Source: CAYXZO01 sp964469505
GTDB taxonomy: Bacteria > Fidelibacterota > UBA8477 > JABMPR01
Direction: 5' to 3'
Assembly (NCBI GenBank): GCA_964469505.1
Contig: CAYXZO010000066.1
Coordinates: 1 to 10,522 of the forward strand
Length of the DNA: 10,522 bases
A model generated the notes under the pieces. That model had not been told where the DNA came from, did not search any database, and saw only the letters and a program-made list of their open reading frames with translations. Shown one piece after another: positions 1 through 6,576 of the stretch. Each line of letters begins with the position of its first letter. Position 1 is the stretch's first letter. A program made the position numbers and the translations under genes.

Positions 1-146
1 AGCGGTGCGGAGGTCGAGGCCGACACCTCCTGCAACGCGGACGTCTTCCCGCTTCTCATCGGGCCCACTAAAAGAATCAAACGATAAAACATAGTCCGGG
101 CTGCTTCGATTTTCTGTAGGACCTGATGAGCTAAAGGCTCCGACAA
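1..146 (-). CDS. brxF: BrxF-like P-loop ATPase, N-terminal part (cut by window edge)
   Basis: Translating the minus strand from a TTG at 146 gives 48 complete codons with no stop before the window ends. The protein begins MSEPLAHQVLQKIEAAR and continues MFYRLILLVG, then PMRSGKTSALQEV. The Walker A motif GPMRSGKT lies at about residues 29-36, directly after a hydrophobic beta strand. A short amphipathic helix, a Tyr-Arg-Leu strand and a P-loop only about 30 residues from the N-terminus is the layout I know from BrxF, the small P-loop protein of type 3 BREX defence systems. The TTG start is supported by AGAGGA at 155-160, 8 nt upstream; the alternative ATG at 92 would remove the N-terminal helix. 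BrxF is usually followed by brxC/pglY, a methyltransferase, a helicase, pglZ and brxA, none of which is visible here. The P-loop is certain; the family name is recognition from memory on a third of the protein, so another small AAA-type ATPase remains possible. Confidence 0.62.
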   Translation of the reverse strand, partial: MSEPLAHQVLQKIEAARTMFYRLILLVGPMRSGKTSALQEVSASTSAP

Positions 147-195
147 AATTATTTTCCTCTTCTGTAACCGATTGCCGAACAAATTAATTTATCCC

Positions 196-269
196 GTTAT
201 AATTCTGCGCAATTTTTCCAGCGTAACCAATTGTGATCGATGTGTAAAAAATAGAATTACCAGATTATA
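196..269 (-). promoter_or_regulatory. Candidate promoter region of the BrxF-like gene
   Basis: The AT-rich stretch upstream of the BrxF-like start contains two minus-strand -10-like hexamers, TATAAT at 264-269 and TATAAC at 196-201. The second is 50 nt from the TTG start. Neither has a convincing TTGACA partner at 16-18 nt, so this is a weak assignment based on composition and position. Confidence 0.25.
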
Positions 270-300
270 ATTAACAGACTCTAAATCACGTATTGAGAGC

Positions 301-324
301 AAAAAGCCCTGCATTTTTAAGGGC
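301..324 (-). terminator. Weak terminator-like hairpin upstream of BrxF-like gene
   Basis: On the minus strand GCCCT (320-324) and AGGGC (306-310) form a 5-bp stem with a 9-nt loop, followed by TTTTT (301-305). It could be a second stop for read-through from the tRNA gene before the BrxF-like promoter, or could be chance; the stem is short. Confidence 0.3.
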
Positions 325-430
325 AGCGGGTGATAATCCCCAAATAACCCACCGGCTGATTTTGCGGCCGCAGAGTCCAAGATAGCGTGCCCAAAAATTC
401 AGCTATAGCTGTGGCGACTACATTTCATCT

Positions 431-460
431 AAAAAAAAACGCCCCGCAAATTGGGGGCGC
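431..460 (-). terminator. Rho-independent terminator of tRNA-fMet
   Basis: On the minus strand CGCCCC (454-459) pairs with GGGGCG (440-445) across an 8-nt loop, immediately followed by nine Ts (431-439). This classic GC stem plus U-tract begins 9 nt past the tRNA 3' end, so the tRNA gene is a single-gene transcription unit. Confidence 0.85.
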
Positions 461-467
461 CAAAGCG

Positions 468-541
<74 letters not shown>

Positions 542-558
542 ATGTAAAAAGCGGCGCA

Positions 559-587
559 AATCTAAAGTGTCCCCTGACTCTTGTCAA
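559..587 (-). promoter_or_regulatory. Sigma-70-type promoter of tRNA-fMet
   Basis: On the minus strand a perfect -35 TTGACA (582-587) is separated by exactly 17 nt from the -10 TAGATT (559-564). The next bases, TGCGCCGC, form a GC-rich discriminator typical of stringently controlled stable-RNA promoters. The tRNA starts 17 nt past the -10 hexamer. Confidence 0.8.
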
Positions 588-683
588 GTCTTTCCCCAGC
601 AGAATGTCATTTTAGTCAGGGAACTATTTCTTTTCTCAAACGTTCTCATAATACCCTCTGATATCCTCACGCCCGTGGTTCCT

Positions 684-2117
684 TCACTCTCCCTCCCGGT
701 GAAGGGGCCCGGGCTTTCCCTCTTGACGTAAGCGTTGTAGATATATCTCTTCCGCTTTACTCAGCAAGGAATCCAGCTCCTGTTTTACACCCTTAATATG
801 CTTAACTACAGCAGCCTGCGTTGCCGATAGCCATTGAAATTTTAGAAAGCGAAAAGTGCTTTTGAATTGGTGTTTGTAAGCTAATGCGAAGCGTCCGGTG
901 GGCAGCAGCGAAATAAAATATGCCAGTGACCACCAACTCGAATCGGTCAAGTGATAAATCAGCCAGGTTTGCAAACCATGGATAAGCGGCACCCCCAACA
1001 AGCCGGTCAGCAATTTTACCGTGGCGATGTATTCCCGTTCTGGCCGCACGCGGTGCAAAACCCACTGCGGCAGTTTGTATGCCAGTATATTGTTGATAGT
1101 ACCATATAAGAAAAGGGGGAAACCGAAACTAAGGTACATAGCCGCCAAAGCATGTTGCCAGAGGGAAAAGTTTCCCCAACGTCCCGCCAGAATTGCTGGA
1201 GACAGCCCAAAAGTGCGCAACAGGGAACGGTAATGTTGGAGAGTTTCCCTAACTCGCTGTAGAAACTTGGGGTCATGGCGTTGGAACCAATGAACCGCAC
1301 TGATCAATAGTTTTAATGCATGGTATTCTTCCACCGGTTCTTTGACCCCGAACTGCCGGTGAAAACGGTATTCCTGCCGATATATAGCTTCCAGGTCCTC
1401 AACGAAATCCAGCAACTCAGGATCTTCTAAAGTCAGGGTCACTTGTTCGAGTGCCTGTTGTAAGTCTGCTGTAAAATGTCGAACTGCCTCCCAGGGGTCA
1501 GTTTCGTATTCGGCTTGATAATCAGCTGCGGAAATGGGGGGACCTATTTTACAGAGCACGTCGGCATAGAACGCATGAGGACGAGTATAGTTAAGTCCCA
1601 CTGGAAGAATTTTGACGCCCAGTTTGAAGCCATGCGCTGCTTCCGCTTGTAGCGCAATACGAGTTGCGCCGGTTTTTAACGGATGAAGTCGGCCATCGTA
1701 AACACTGATACCTTCAGGCATAATCACAATAGCATGTCCCTGACCCAGAGCGGCAATGCAGGCCCGGAAAGTTGTGATATTCTTTTCCGTTTCCTGAGGT
1801 GCATCCTGGCGCCGATAGACAGGAATTACCGGCAGATGTTTGAAAAAGCGGGCGACCCATTTATTGGCAAAAAGCGTGCTCTTGGCTAGAAATAGACCGT
1901 CACGCCCCGTTGCATATACGCATAACATAGGGTCAAGGAGGGTGTTAGGATGGTTAGCAACCAGAATGACTGGTCCTTGGGTTACAATGTGCCGCCGACC
2001 TACGATTAAAATACGTCGGAAGAAAAGATGCAGAGCCAGAATTCCCAGGGCTTTTAAAAATCTGTAAAAGGGACCGATTACTGGGGATTCCGAAATCGAA
2101 TCGTTTTTTTCGACCAT
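684..2117 (-). CDS. PlsC-type phospholipid acyltransferase with membrane C-terminal region
   Basis: The enzyme should transfer an acyl chain to (lyso)glycerophospholipid precursors at the inner membrane. Numbering from the longer TTG frame (485 aa; subtract 8 for the ATG start chosen here), the acyltransferase domain covers about 35-230. Block I is ANHPNTLLDP (H64, D70; five residues between His and Asp instead of the four in classical PlsC, as in the HPN..LDP subfamily), block II is VIPVYR (R110), block III is MPEGIS (E143, G144) and block IV is ILPVGLNY. The second half has a helical region and then hydrophobic segments at roughly 350-435, so it is probably membrane-bound, unlike the ~245-aa PlsC. 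ATG at 2117 gives 477 aa. A TTG at 2141 gives 485 aa, but that TTG lies inside a TTGACA hexamer and neither start has a Shine-Dalgarno sequence. It is divergent from the lipid kinase, fitting a phospholipid role; the acyl acceptor is unknown. Confidence 0.86.
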   Translation of the reverse strand: MVEKNDSISESPVIGPFYRFLKALGILALHLFFRRILIVGRRHIVTQGPVILVANHPNTLLDPMLCVYATGRDGLFLAKSTLFANKWVARFFKHLPVIPVYRRQDAPQETEKNITTFRACIAALGQGHAIVIMPEGISVYDGRLHPLKTGATRIALQAEAAHGFKLGVKILPVGLNYTRPHAFYADVLCKIGPPISAADYQAEYETDPWEAVRHFTADLQQALEQVTLTLEDPELLDFVEDLEAIYRQEYRFHRQFGVKEPVEEYHALKLLISAVHWFQRHDPKFLQRVRETLQHYRSLLRTFGLSPAILAGRWGNFSLWQHALAAMYLSFGFPLFLYGTINNILAYKLPQWVLHRVRPEREYIATVKLLTGLLGVPLIHGLQTWLIYHLTDSSWWSLAYFISLLPTGRFALAYKHQFKSTFRFLKFQWLSATQAAVVKHIKGVKQELDSLLSKAEEIYLQRLRQEGKPGPLHREGE

Positions 2118-2141
2118 TACTTTAAAGTACTGAACTGTCAA

Positions 2142-2254
2142 AGCTTACCCAAAGGAAAGGTAATGAAGACTACTTTTTCGTTTGAAGTCAACATTTTTCA
2201 AAGAGCTTTAGACCAAAAGGTGGCAAAACGGTTAAAGCGAGAAGGAGCAAAATC
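2142..2254. promoter_or_regulatory. Divergent control region between acyltransferase and lipid kinase
   Basis: Promoters for both the leftward acyltransferase and the rightward kinase operon should lie here. On the minus strand TTGACA (2136-2141) at its edge is the best -35-like hexamer but has no good -10 partner. No confident plus-strand promoter is visible. The region also contains most of a 40-codon plus-strand ORF (2163-2285). Confidence 0.35.
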
Positions 2255-2285
2255 ATCGCACCTAAACGCAAGTACTTACTCATAG
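2163..2285 (+). CDS. Possible 40-residue leader ORF overlapping the lipid kinase start
   Basis: ATG at 2163 follows AAAGGA (2151-2156) by 6 nt, a better initiation site than that of the kinase itself. The frame encodes MKTTFSFEVNIF, then a basic stretch with VAKRLKRE, and stops at TAG 2283-2285, about 30 nt inside the kinase coding region in another frame. I recognise no family. It may be a leader peptide that couples translation to the kinase, a real N-terminal extension joined by a frameshift at the AAAA near 2249-2252, or a chance ORF. Confidence 0.3.
   Translation: MKTTFSFEVNIFQRALDQKVAKRLKREGAKSSHLNASTYS
2242..2257 (+). promoter_or_regulatory. Ribosome binding site and ATC initiation codon of the lipid kinase
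   Basis: AAGGAG (2242-2247) is followed after 7 nt by ATC (2255-2257); another ATC lies at 2252. No ATG, GTG or TTG occurs in this frame between the stop TGA at 2183 and TTG 2324. That TTG lies after the conserved NPEAG strand, so the site is inferred from the need to include that strand. Confidence 0.5.
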
Positions 2286-3160
2286 TAAATCCGGAAGCGG
2301 GGAGTCGCCAAACCCTGAAAGCCTTGCCGGAAATTGATCGCCTATTGCGGGCGGCCGATATGGATTTTGCTTTCCATTTCACTGATCGTCGCTGGCACGC
2401 AGTGGAATTGGTCCGCCGGTACGCTTCTCAATTCGATGTGGTTGTCTCTGTGGGGGGGGATGGAACCCTGAATGAAATATTGAACGGAGCACCGGAATTA
2501 GACGTACCTCTGGGGCTGATTCCTATAGGAACCGGGAACGATTTTGCGCGGAGTTGTAAAATTCCTTACGATGATATTCCGGCAGCGGTGGAAATTCTGT
2601 TAAGGCACGACGTGCGCTATTTGGACCTGGGAATTGTAAACGGTCGCAGATTCATCAACGCCTTGGGAACCGGTTTTGCTGGGCGAGTAAATGATCTGGG
2701 GATGAAATTGTCCTGGTTAAGGGGCACTCTCAAATATTTGGTGGCGATTTCTGTGGTTTTTTTCACCTATCGTAGGCGGCAGCTGAAAGTCGTTGTAGAT
2801 GATCATGTGGAAGAAGGTAAAATGTTTCTGGTTAGTGTGGGAAACGGACCTTTCGTAGGCGGTGGCCTGCAACTCACACCCCAGGCCTGTTTGACCGATG
2901 GGATATTTGGTGTATGTCTTATTCGACGGATACCAAGGTGGAAAATTGTGTGGAATTTTGCCAAATTGTACTCCGGTCAAATCGATGAGATGCCGGAAGT
3001 GGAGCTACTTGAAGCTCGCAAACTGACATTGGAAAGCCCGCGCCCTATCCCCATGCATCTGGATGGTGAGCGACTAGATCCTCCAGTCAACCGCTTGGAA
3101 ATCCAAATTTTGCCCAAGGCGCAACCATTTATCGGAAACTGGAAGGAGCTGGGGATTTGA
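2255..3160 (+). CDS. Lipid kinase, diacylglycerol kinase/YegS family
   Basis: This family phosphorylates diacylglycerol or a related lipid with ATP at the membrane. Read from ATC 2255 the protein has 301 residues, the usual family length. It shows KYLLIVNPEAG (about 6-16, nucleotide-binding strand), VVSVGGDGTLNEIL (GGDGT at about 67-71, catalytic loop), LIPIGTGNDFARS (about 92-98), NALGTGFAGRVND, and MHLDGERL near the C-terminus. The first usual start codon in frame is TTG 2324, which would delete the NP..G strand and leave 278 residues with no Shine-Dalgarno sequence, so I prefer the ATC start behind AAGGAG. A one-base assembly error at the AAAA near 2249 is an alternative. Its stop overlaps the TTG of the next gene, indicating translational coupling. 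Divergent placement beside an acyltransferase fits phospholipid recycling. The family call is firm, the start is not, and the lipid substrate is unknown. Confidence 0.88.
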   Translation: MAPKRKYLLIVNPEAGSRQTLKALPEIDRLLRAADMDFAFHFTDRRWHAVELVRRYASQFDVVVSVGGDGTLNEILNGAPELDVPLGLIPIGTGNDFARSCKIPYDDIPAAVEILLRHDVRYLDLGIVNGRRFINALGTGFAGRVNDLGMKLSWLRGTLKYLVAISVVFFTYRRRQLKVVVDDHVEEGKMFLVSVGNGPFVGGGLQLTPQACLTDGIFGVCLIRRIPRWKIVWNFAKLYSGQIDEMPEVELLEARKLTLESPRPIPMHLDGERLDPPVNRLEIQILPKAQPFIGNWKELGI

Positions 3161-3663
3161 ATTCACGCACCAACTGGCGAATGACCTTAGCCGTTTGGCA
3201 TTTCTTGCGCAAAAAGATTCCCATGCTCCTGTACTGCCGTCCACGGATCATAAACCTTACTTCCCGGGAGTGCAAAATCTTAATCCCTCTTAATCGGCGT
3301 ACTCACAACCACCTGGGGAGTATGTACTTTGCCGCCTTGGCAGCTGGAGCCGATGCCGCAGCAGGTTTGTTGGCCTGGCCTTATCTGCAAAAAGACTCGG
3401 CGCTTCAATTGGTTTTTAAGGATTTCGAGGCCTCTTTTTTGAAAAGAGCTGAGCAGGATACCCTCTTCGTCTGTCGGGATGGACAGAAAGTGGCTGAGCT
3501 GTGCGAAAAGGCCAAGGATACGGGCGAACGTCAGGAAGCACGTCTGCTGGTTCAGGCCTATAATCCATCACGTTTCGGATCCGAGCCGGTAGCCCGTTTC
3601 TATCTAACTATGGCAGTGAAATATCAGCAAAACGGGGAAAAGATTTATGCTGGAACATCTTGA
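3157..3663 (+). CDS. DUF4442/hotdog-fold acyl-CoA thioesterase-like protein
   Basis: This 168-residue protein looks like the DUF4442 branch of the hotdog fold, related to PaaI-type thioesterases. The signature is LTSRECKILIPLNRRTHNHL followed by GSMYFAALAAGAD at about residues 34-66: a strand, the N-x-x-T-x-N-H-L-G turn and the long central 'sausage' helix. The rest reads as the expected antiparallel strands (QLVFKDFEASFLKRA, DTLFVC, EARLLVQAYN, ARFYLTMAVKYQ). Hydrolysis of acyl-CoA is the usual activity in the superfamily; catalytic residues cannot be assigned here and some DUF4442 proteins have no demonstrated activity. The TTG start (3157-3159) overlaps the kinase stop as TTGA and has GGAAGGAG 8 nt upstream. 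The 3' end overlaps tldD by 17 nt. Its position after a lipid kinase agrees with a role in acyl-chain metabolism, which is inference. Confidence 0.78.
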   Translation: MNSRTNWRMTLAVWHFLRKKIPMLLYCRPRIINLTSRECKILIPLNRRTHNHLGSMYFAALAAGADAAAGLLAWPYLQKDSALQLVFKDFEASFLKRAEQDTLFVCRDGQKVAELCEKAKDTGERQEARLLVQAYNPSRFGSEPVARFYLTMAVKYQQNGEKIYAGTS

Positions 3664-5080
3664 AAATATTCTCGAGACCCTTGACCAACCAGTCGAATGG
3701 GTGGGCTTGCGTTACCTACGAGAGCAAACCACTTTACATCGTGTGCGGGACCGGATTCCCGAATTCAATGGTAGCTGGGTCGATCAAGGGTGTATGGTGG
3801 AAGTTCTGGCCGACGGACAGATTGGATATGCGGCCACCTCTGACCTTTCGCGAGATGGGATTTTGACTGCGGTTCGGAAAGCGGAAGAAATGGCCCGTTT
3901 AAGCGCTCGTTGGCCGCTGTTTAAATTTGGTCGCGATGCCCGTCCTCCTGCCCGAGGAAGCTACACTTCACCTCCGGCAATAAAGGAGTTGCCACTAGAG
4001 GGGGAACGGGTACGTCTGCTGCAACAAGCATGTGAACTTCTAAAGATTAATTCCAACATCATCCGTACCGAAGCAATCCTGCGCTTAGTGGATACTGACA
4101 TGATTTACCTCAGTAGCAGTGGAGCCCATATTACCCAGACCTTTCACTTCGTTTCGGCCGATTTCGTCGCCACGGCTGAAAAGGACGGCGTGATCCAGCG
4201 ACGCAGCGATGGCGGTTTGCTGGCTAAAAGCTATCAAGGTGGTTGGGAAGTAGTTGAGCCTGAAAACATCCGGGAACGCTGCCGGCGGATAGGAGAAGAG
4301 GCTTACGAACTGGTAAATGCCCCTGAATGTCCTACGGAAGTTATGGACCTGGTATTGGCTCCAGATCAAATGATGCTCCAGATTCATGAAAGCATCGGTC
4401 ACGCCCTGGAACTGGACCGTATCCTGGGCGATGAGCGCAACTACGCCGGCTGGAGCTTCGTTAAGTTAGAAGATTTCGGTAAGCTGGAATATGGCTCGCC
4501 ATTGCTGAACATTACTTTCAACCCGACTATCCCGGCCGAGTTCGCCTCTTATGGATACGATGACGGTGGTTTACCGGCTGAGAAAGTTTATTTGATACGT
4601 AACGGTATTCTGGAACGACCGCTGGGGGGGAAGGAGAGCCAGCTGCGGACCGGTTTACCGGGAACGGCTAATTTCCGTGCTTCTTCCTGGAATCGTCCCC
4701 CCATCGATCGCATGGCCAATCTCAATCTGGAACCGGGCACTGATAGTGCTGAAGCGCTGATTGGTTCGGTAGAGCGAGGCATATTCATGACTTCCAATCG
4801 ATCCTGGTCCATCGATGACTTTAGGAGAAAATTCCAGTTTGGTTGCGAGTATGGACGCATGATTGAAAATGGTGAACTGACCCATGTGGTGCGAAATCCC
4901 AATTACCGGGACGTAACTATCGATTTTTGGCATAAGTTGTTCCGCATCGGTGGTCCGGAAACCTTCCAATTCTATGGCACCCCATACTGCGGCAAAGGAG
5001 AGCCCAATCAATCTATCCGCGTCGGACATGGGGCTCCGCTATGCCTTTTTCGGGGAGTTCAGGTTTTCGGGGGAGCATAA
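3647..5080 (+). CDS. tldD: Metallopeptidase TldD
   Basis: TldD is the zinc-bearing subunit of the TldD/TldE peptidase, which clips unfolded or linear peptides; in other bacteria it matures microcin B17 and helps degrade the CcdA antitoxin. The 477-residue frame has the usual length. The metal site is HESIGH at 247-252 (HEXXXH, two His ligands and the Glu base) in the context LQIHESIGHALELDRILGDE, and the third ligand is probably C448 in YGTPYCGKGEPNQSIRVG. The glycine-rich VGHGAP follows, as in the family. The N-terminal half (about 45-225) is the family's alpha/beta domain. ATG 3647 overlaps the hotdog gene by 17 nt with a weak GGGGA upstream, so translation is likely coupled. The partner tldE lies 100 nt downstream, as expected for an obligate heterodimer. 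No inactivating change is visible. Confidence 0.94.
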   Translation: MLEHLENILETLDQPVEWVGLRYLREQTTLHRVRDRIPEFNGSWVDQGCMVEVLADGQIGYAATSDLSRDGILTAVRKAEEMARLSARWPLFKFGRDARPPARGSYTSPPAIKELPLEGERVRLLQQACELLKINSNIIRTEAILRLVDTDMIYLSSSGAHITQTFHFVSADFVATAEKDGVIQRRSDGGLLAKSYQGGWEVVEPENIRERCRRIGEEAYELVNAPECPTEVMDLVLAPDQMMLQIHESIGHALELDRILGDERNYAGWSFVKLEDFGKLEYGSPLLNITFNPTIPAEFASYGYDDGGLPAEKVYLIRNGILERPLGGKESQLRTGLPGTANFRASSWNRPPIDRMANLNLEPGTDSAEALIGSVERGIFMTSNRSWSIDDFRRKFQFGCEYGRMIENGELTHVVRNPNYRDVTIDFWHKLFRIGGPETFQFYGTPYCGKGEPNQSIRVGHGAPLCLFRGVQVFGGA

Positions 5081-5180
5081 AGTTTTTTCTCAATGAAGCT
5101 CCACTTATGGACAGGTGAACGTTTACGTTTAGTTATCATCAACCAAAGAACGTAGGTTTTGTGCTAGAAGAAGACTAATT
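5081..5180. other. 100-bp gap between tldD and tldE
   Basis: I see no gene, strong terminator or convincing promoter here. An imperfect long-loop hairpin (GGAGC 5072-5076 with GCTCC 5098-5102) and AT-rich DNA are all that is visible, so tldD and tldE may be co-transcribed. Confidence 0.4.
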
Positions 5181-6503
5181 ATGAAACATTACTTCCAAAC
5201 CTTAGCTAATCAGCTTTTTGATCAATTGGAGCAAGGTGAGGTGTTGGCTTTATCATTTTATGGAGAAACCAGCACCTTTGTTCGTTTTAACCGTTCCGCA
5301 ATTCGTCAGGCTTCACGGATAAACGATTTTTCCCTATCTCTCCAATTATATGCCAATGGTAGAACCTGCCTGCACGCCTTTACCTTGACCCTGGGAGAAG
5401 CCATAGATGAGTTGAAAGCCATACAGGTTTTGCACCGGTTGAGGGAACAAACGGCAGTCTTACCGGAAGATCCATATGCTAAACCACCAGCAGCTCCCAT
5501 GGCTACATCAACGGCCTTAGAAGGTGAATTGCCGGCACCCGAACAAGCTCTCGATTTACTATTTTCCTCCTTCCCAGAAGAAAGTCTGGTGGGCTTATGG
5601 GCAGCCGGACAAATCTACCGTGGAAATGCCACTTCGGTTGGGGCCTTCCATTGGTTCCAAACCGACAGTTTTACCCTGGATGCCACCCAAGTTGTTACCG
5701 GCGAGCGGATGGGAAAACTGACTTTTGCCGGTCGTCGTTGGGATTCTGAAGCATTGAAAAGGTATTTAGAGCAGCAAGCTCGTTATTTTGAAATTCTCAA
5801 ACAACCGGCGCGCAAACTGGTCCCCGGTTCTTATCGGGCGTACATTGCTCCTCCTGGGGTTCAGGATTTGGTGGCGATGCTGAATTGGTACGGCTTGAGT
5901 GAAGCTTCCTTCCGGCAAGGAGAAAGCGCCTTATTGGCTATGCGCAGGGAAGGGAAGACCCTCTCGGAAAAATTTAATCTATGGCAAGATTTCCTAAGGG
6001 TACCGGTTCCAATTTTTAACGAAAGAGGGGAAGCAGCCCCGGATAGGTTACCCTTAATAGTGAAAGGCCGTTTAGAAAACACTCTGATCAGCGAGAGAAC
6101 CGCTGCCGAACATGGATTACAAACCAATTATGCAGATCTCGATGAGACTATTCGAGCACCCTACTTGGAGGGAGGAAGTTTGGATGAAGCCCAAGTGCTG
6201 ACAGCACTGGGTACGGGGTTGTATTTGTCGAATTTGCATTACCTTAACTGGAGCGATCGTCCTGGAGCGCGTGTTACTGGGATGACGCGATATGCATGCT
6301 TCTGGGTTGAAAATGGAGAACCCGTAGCACCCATCGAGAATTTGCGTTTTGATGATACACTGTACCATTTGTTTGGAGATAATCTGGAGGATTTGACCAA
6401 ACAGACGGCGGAATTGCCCGAAACCAGCACTTATCAAGGGCGCCAACCGGGGGGAATGGTTGTGCCGGGAATGCTGGTCAAAGCCATGCAGTTTACTTTA
6501 TAA
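5181..6503 (+). CDS. tldE: TldE/PmbA subunit of the TldD/E peptidase
   Basis: TldE (PmbA) is the non-zinc partner that pairs with TldD and shapes the cavity through which peptides reach the active site. The 440-residue protein shares the family layout: an N-terminal domain that packs against the partner (FYGETSTFVRFNRSAIRQAS, residues 26-45), a middle domain (about 120-210), and the C-terminal barrel with SNLHYLNWSDRPGARVTGMT (350-369) and ACFWVENGEPVAPIENLRFD (372-391), the recognisable end motif. There is no HEXXXH anywhere, as expected for this subunit. The start ATG 5181 has only AGAAG-type purines upstream, a modest ribosome binding site. A 42-nt gap separates it from the FAD enzyme on the same strand. 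The subunit assignment rests on the missing zinc motif and pairing with tldD. Confidence 0.88.
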   Translation: MKHYFQTLANQLFDQLEQGEVLALSFYGETSTFVRFNRSAIRQASRINDFSLSLQLYANGRTCLHAFTLTLGEAIDELKAIQVLHRLREQTAVLPEDPYAKPPAAPMATSTALEGELPAPEQALDLLFSSFPEESLVGLWAAGQIYRGNATSVGAFHWFQTDSFTLDATQVVTGERMGKLTFAGRRWDSEALKRYLEQQARYFEILKQPARKLVPGSYRAYIAPPGVQDLVAMLNWYGLSEASFRQGESALLAMRREGKTLSEKFNLWQDFLRVPVPIFNERGEAAPDRLPLIVKGRLENTLISERTAAEHGLQTNYADLDETIRAPYLEGGSLDEAQVLTALGTGLYLSNLHYLNWSDRPGARVTGMTRYACFWVENGEPVAPIENLRFDDTLYHLFGDNLEDLTKQTAELPETSTYQGRQPGGMVVPGMLVKAMQFTL

Positions 6504-6528
6504 AAACCACCCAGGCTGGAGGAGGACA

Positions 6529-6576
6529 ATGAGAGAGGAGTGGTTATGGATTTCCGAGAACGTTCCTACTGGTTGA
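6529..6576 (+). CDS. Possible 15-residue leader ORF ahead of the FAD enzyme
   Basis: ATG 6529 is preceded closely by GGAGGAGGA (6518-6526) and reads MREEWLWISENVPTG before TGA at 6574-6576. It starts before the FAD enzyme and ends inside it in another frame, so it could influence initiation there. No residue run suggests amino-acid attenuation. It may be chance, since the downstream gene also has its own Shine-Dalgarno sequence. Confidence 0.22.
   Translation: MREEWLWISENVPTG

Larger units (their letters stand above)
147..467. other. AT-rich intergenic stretch between BrxF-like gene and tRNA-fMet
   Basis: These 321 bases hold no convincing gene. From the tRNA side they contain the tRNA terminator (431-460), a weak hairpin with a short U-tract (301-324) and the AT-rich promoter region of the BrxF-like gene. 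A 63-codon minus-strand frame (189-380, TTG start) has no Shine-Dalgarno sequence, runs through the weak hairpin and resembles nothing I know. If an island is integrated at the tRNA, the attachment site would be expected near the tRNA 3' end at about 460-500; no second copy of that sequence lies in the window. Confidence 0.6.

Noticed and set aside
124..146. Hammerhead-ribozyme-like CTGATGAG followed by a GAGC/GCTC mini-stem and CGACA
   Set aside because: The core needs GAAA where this has GACA, the stem does not fit the core geometry, and the stretch codes for the start of the BrxF-like protein on the other strand.
231..247. CRP-site-like TTGTGATCGATGTG
   Set aside because: Only one TGTGA half is present; the required TCACA half at the right distance is missing.
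189..380. 63-codon minus-strand ORF upstream of the BrxF-like gene
   Set aside because: TTG start without Shine-Dalgarno sequence, runs through an AT-rich regulatory region and a hairpin, no recognisable motif.
570..622. Inverted repeat TCCC(C)TGACT / AGTCAGGGA around the tRNA promoter
   Set aside because: One-base bulge and a 34-nt loop; half lies in the promoter spacer, and there is no independent sign of an operator.
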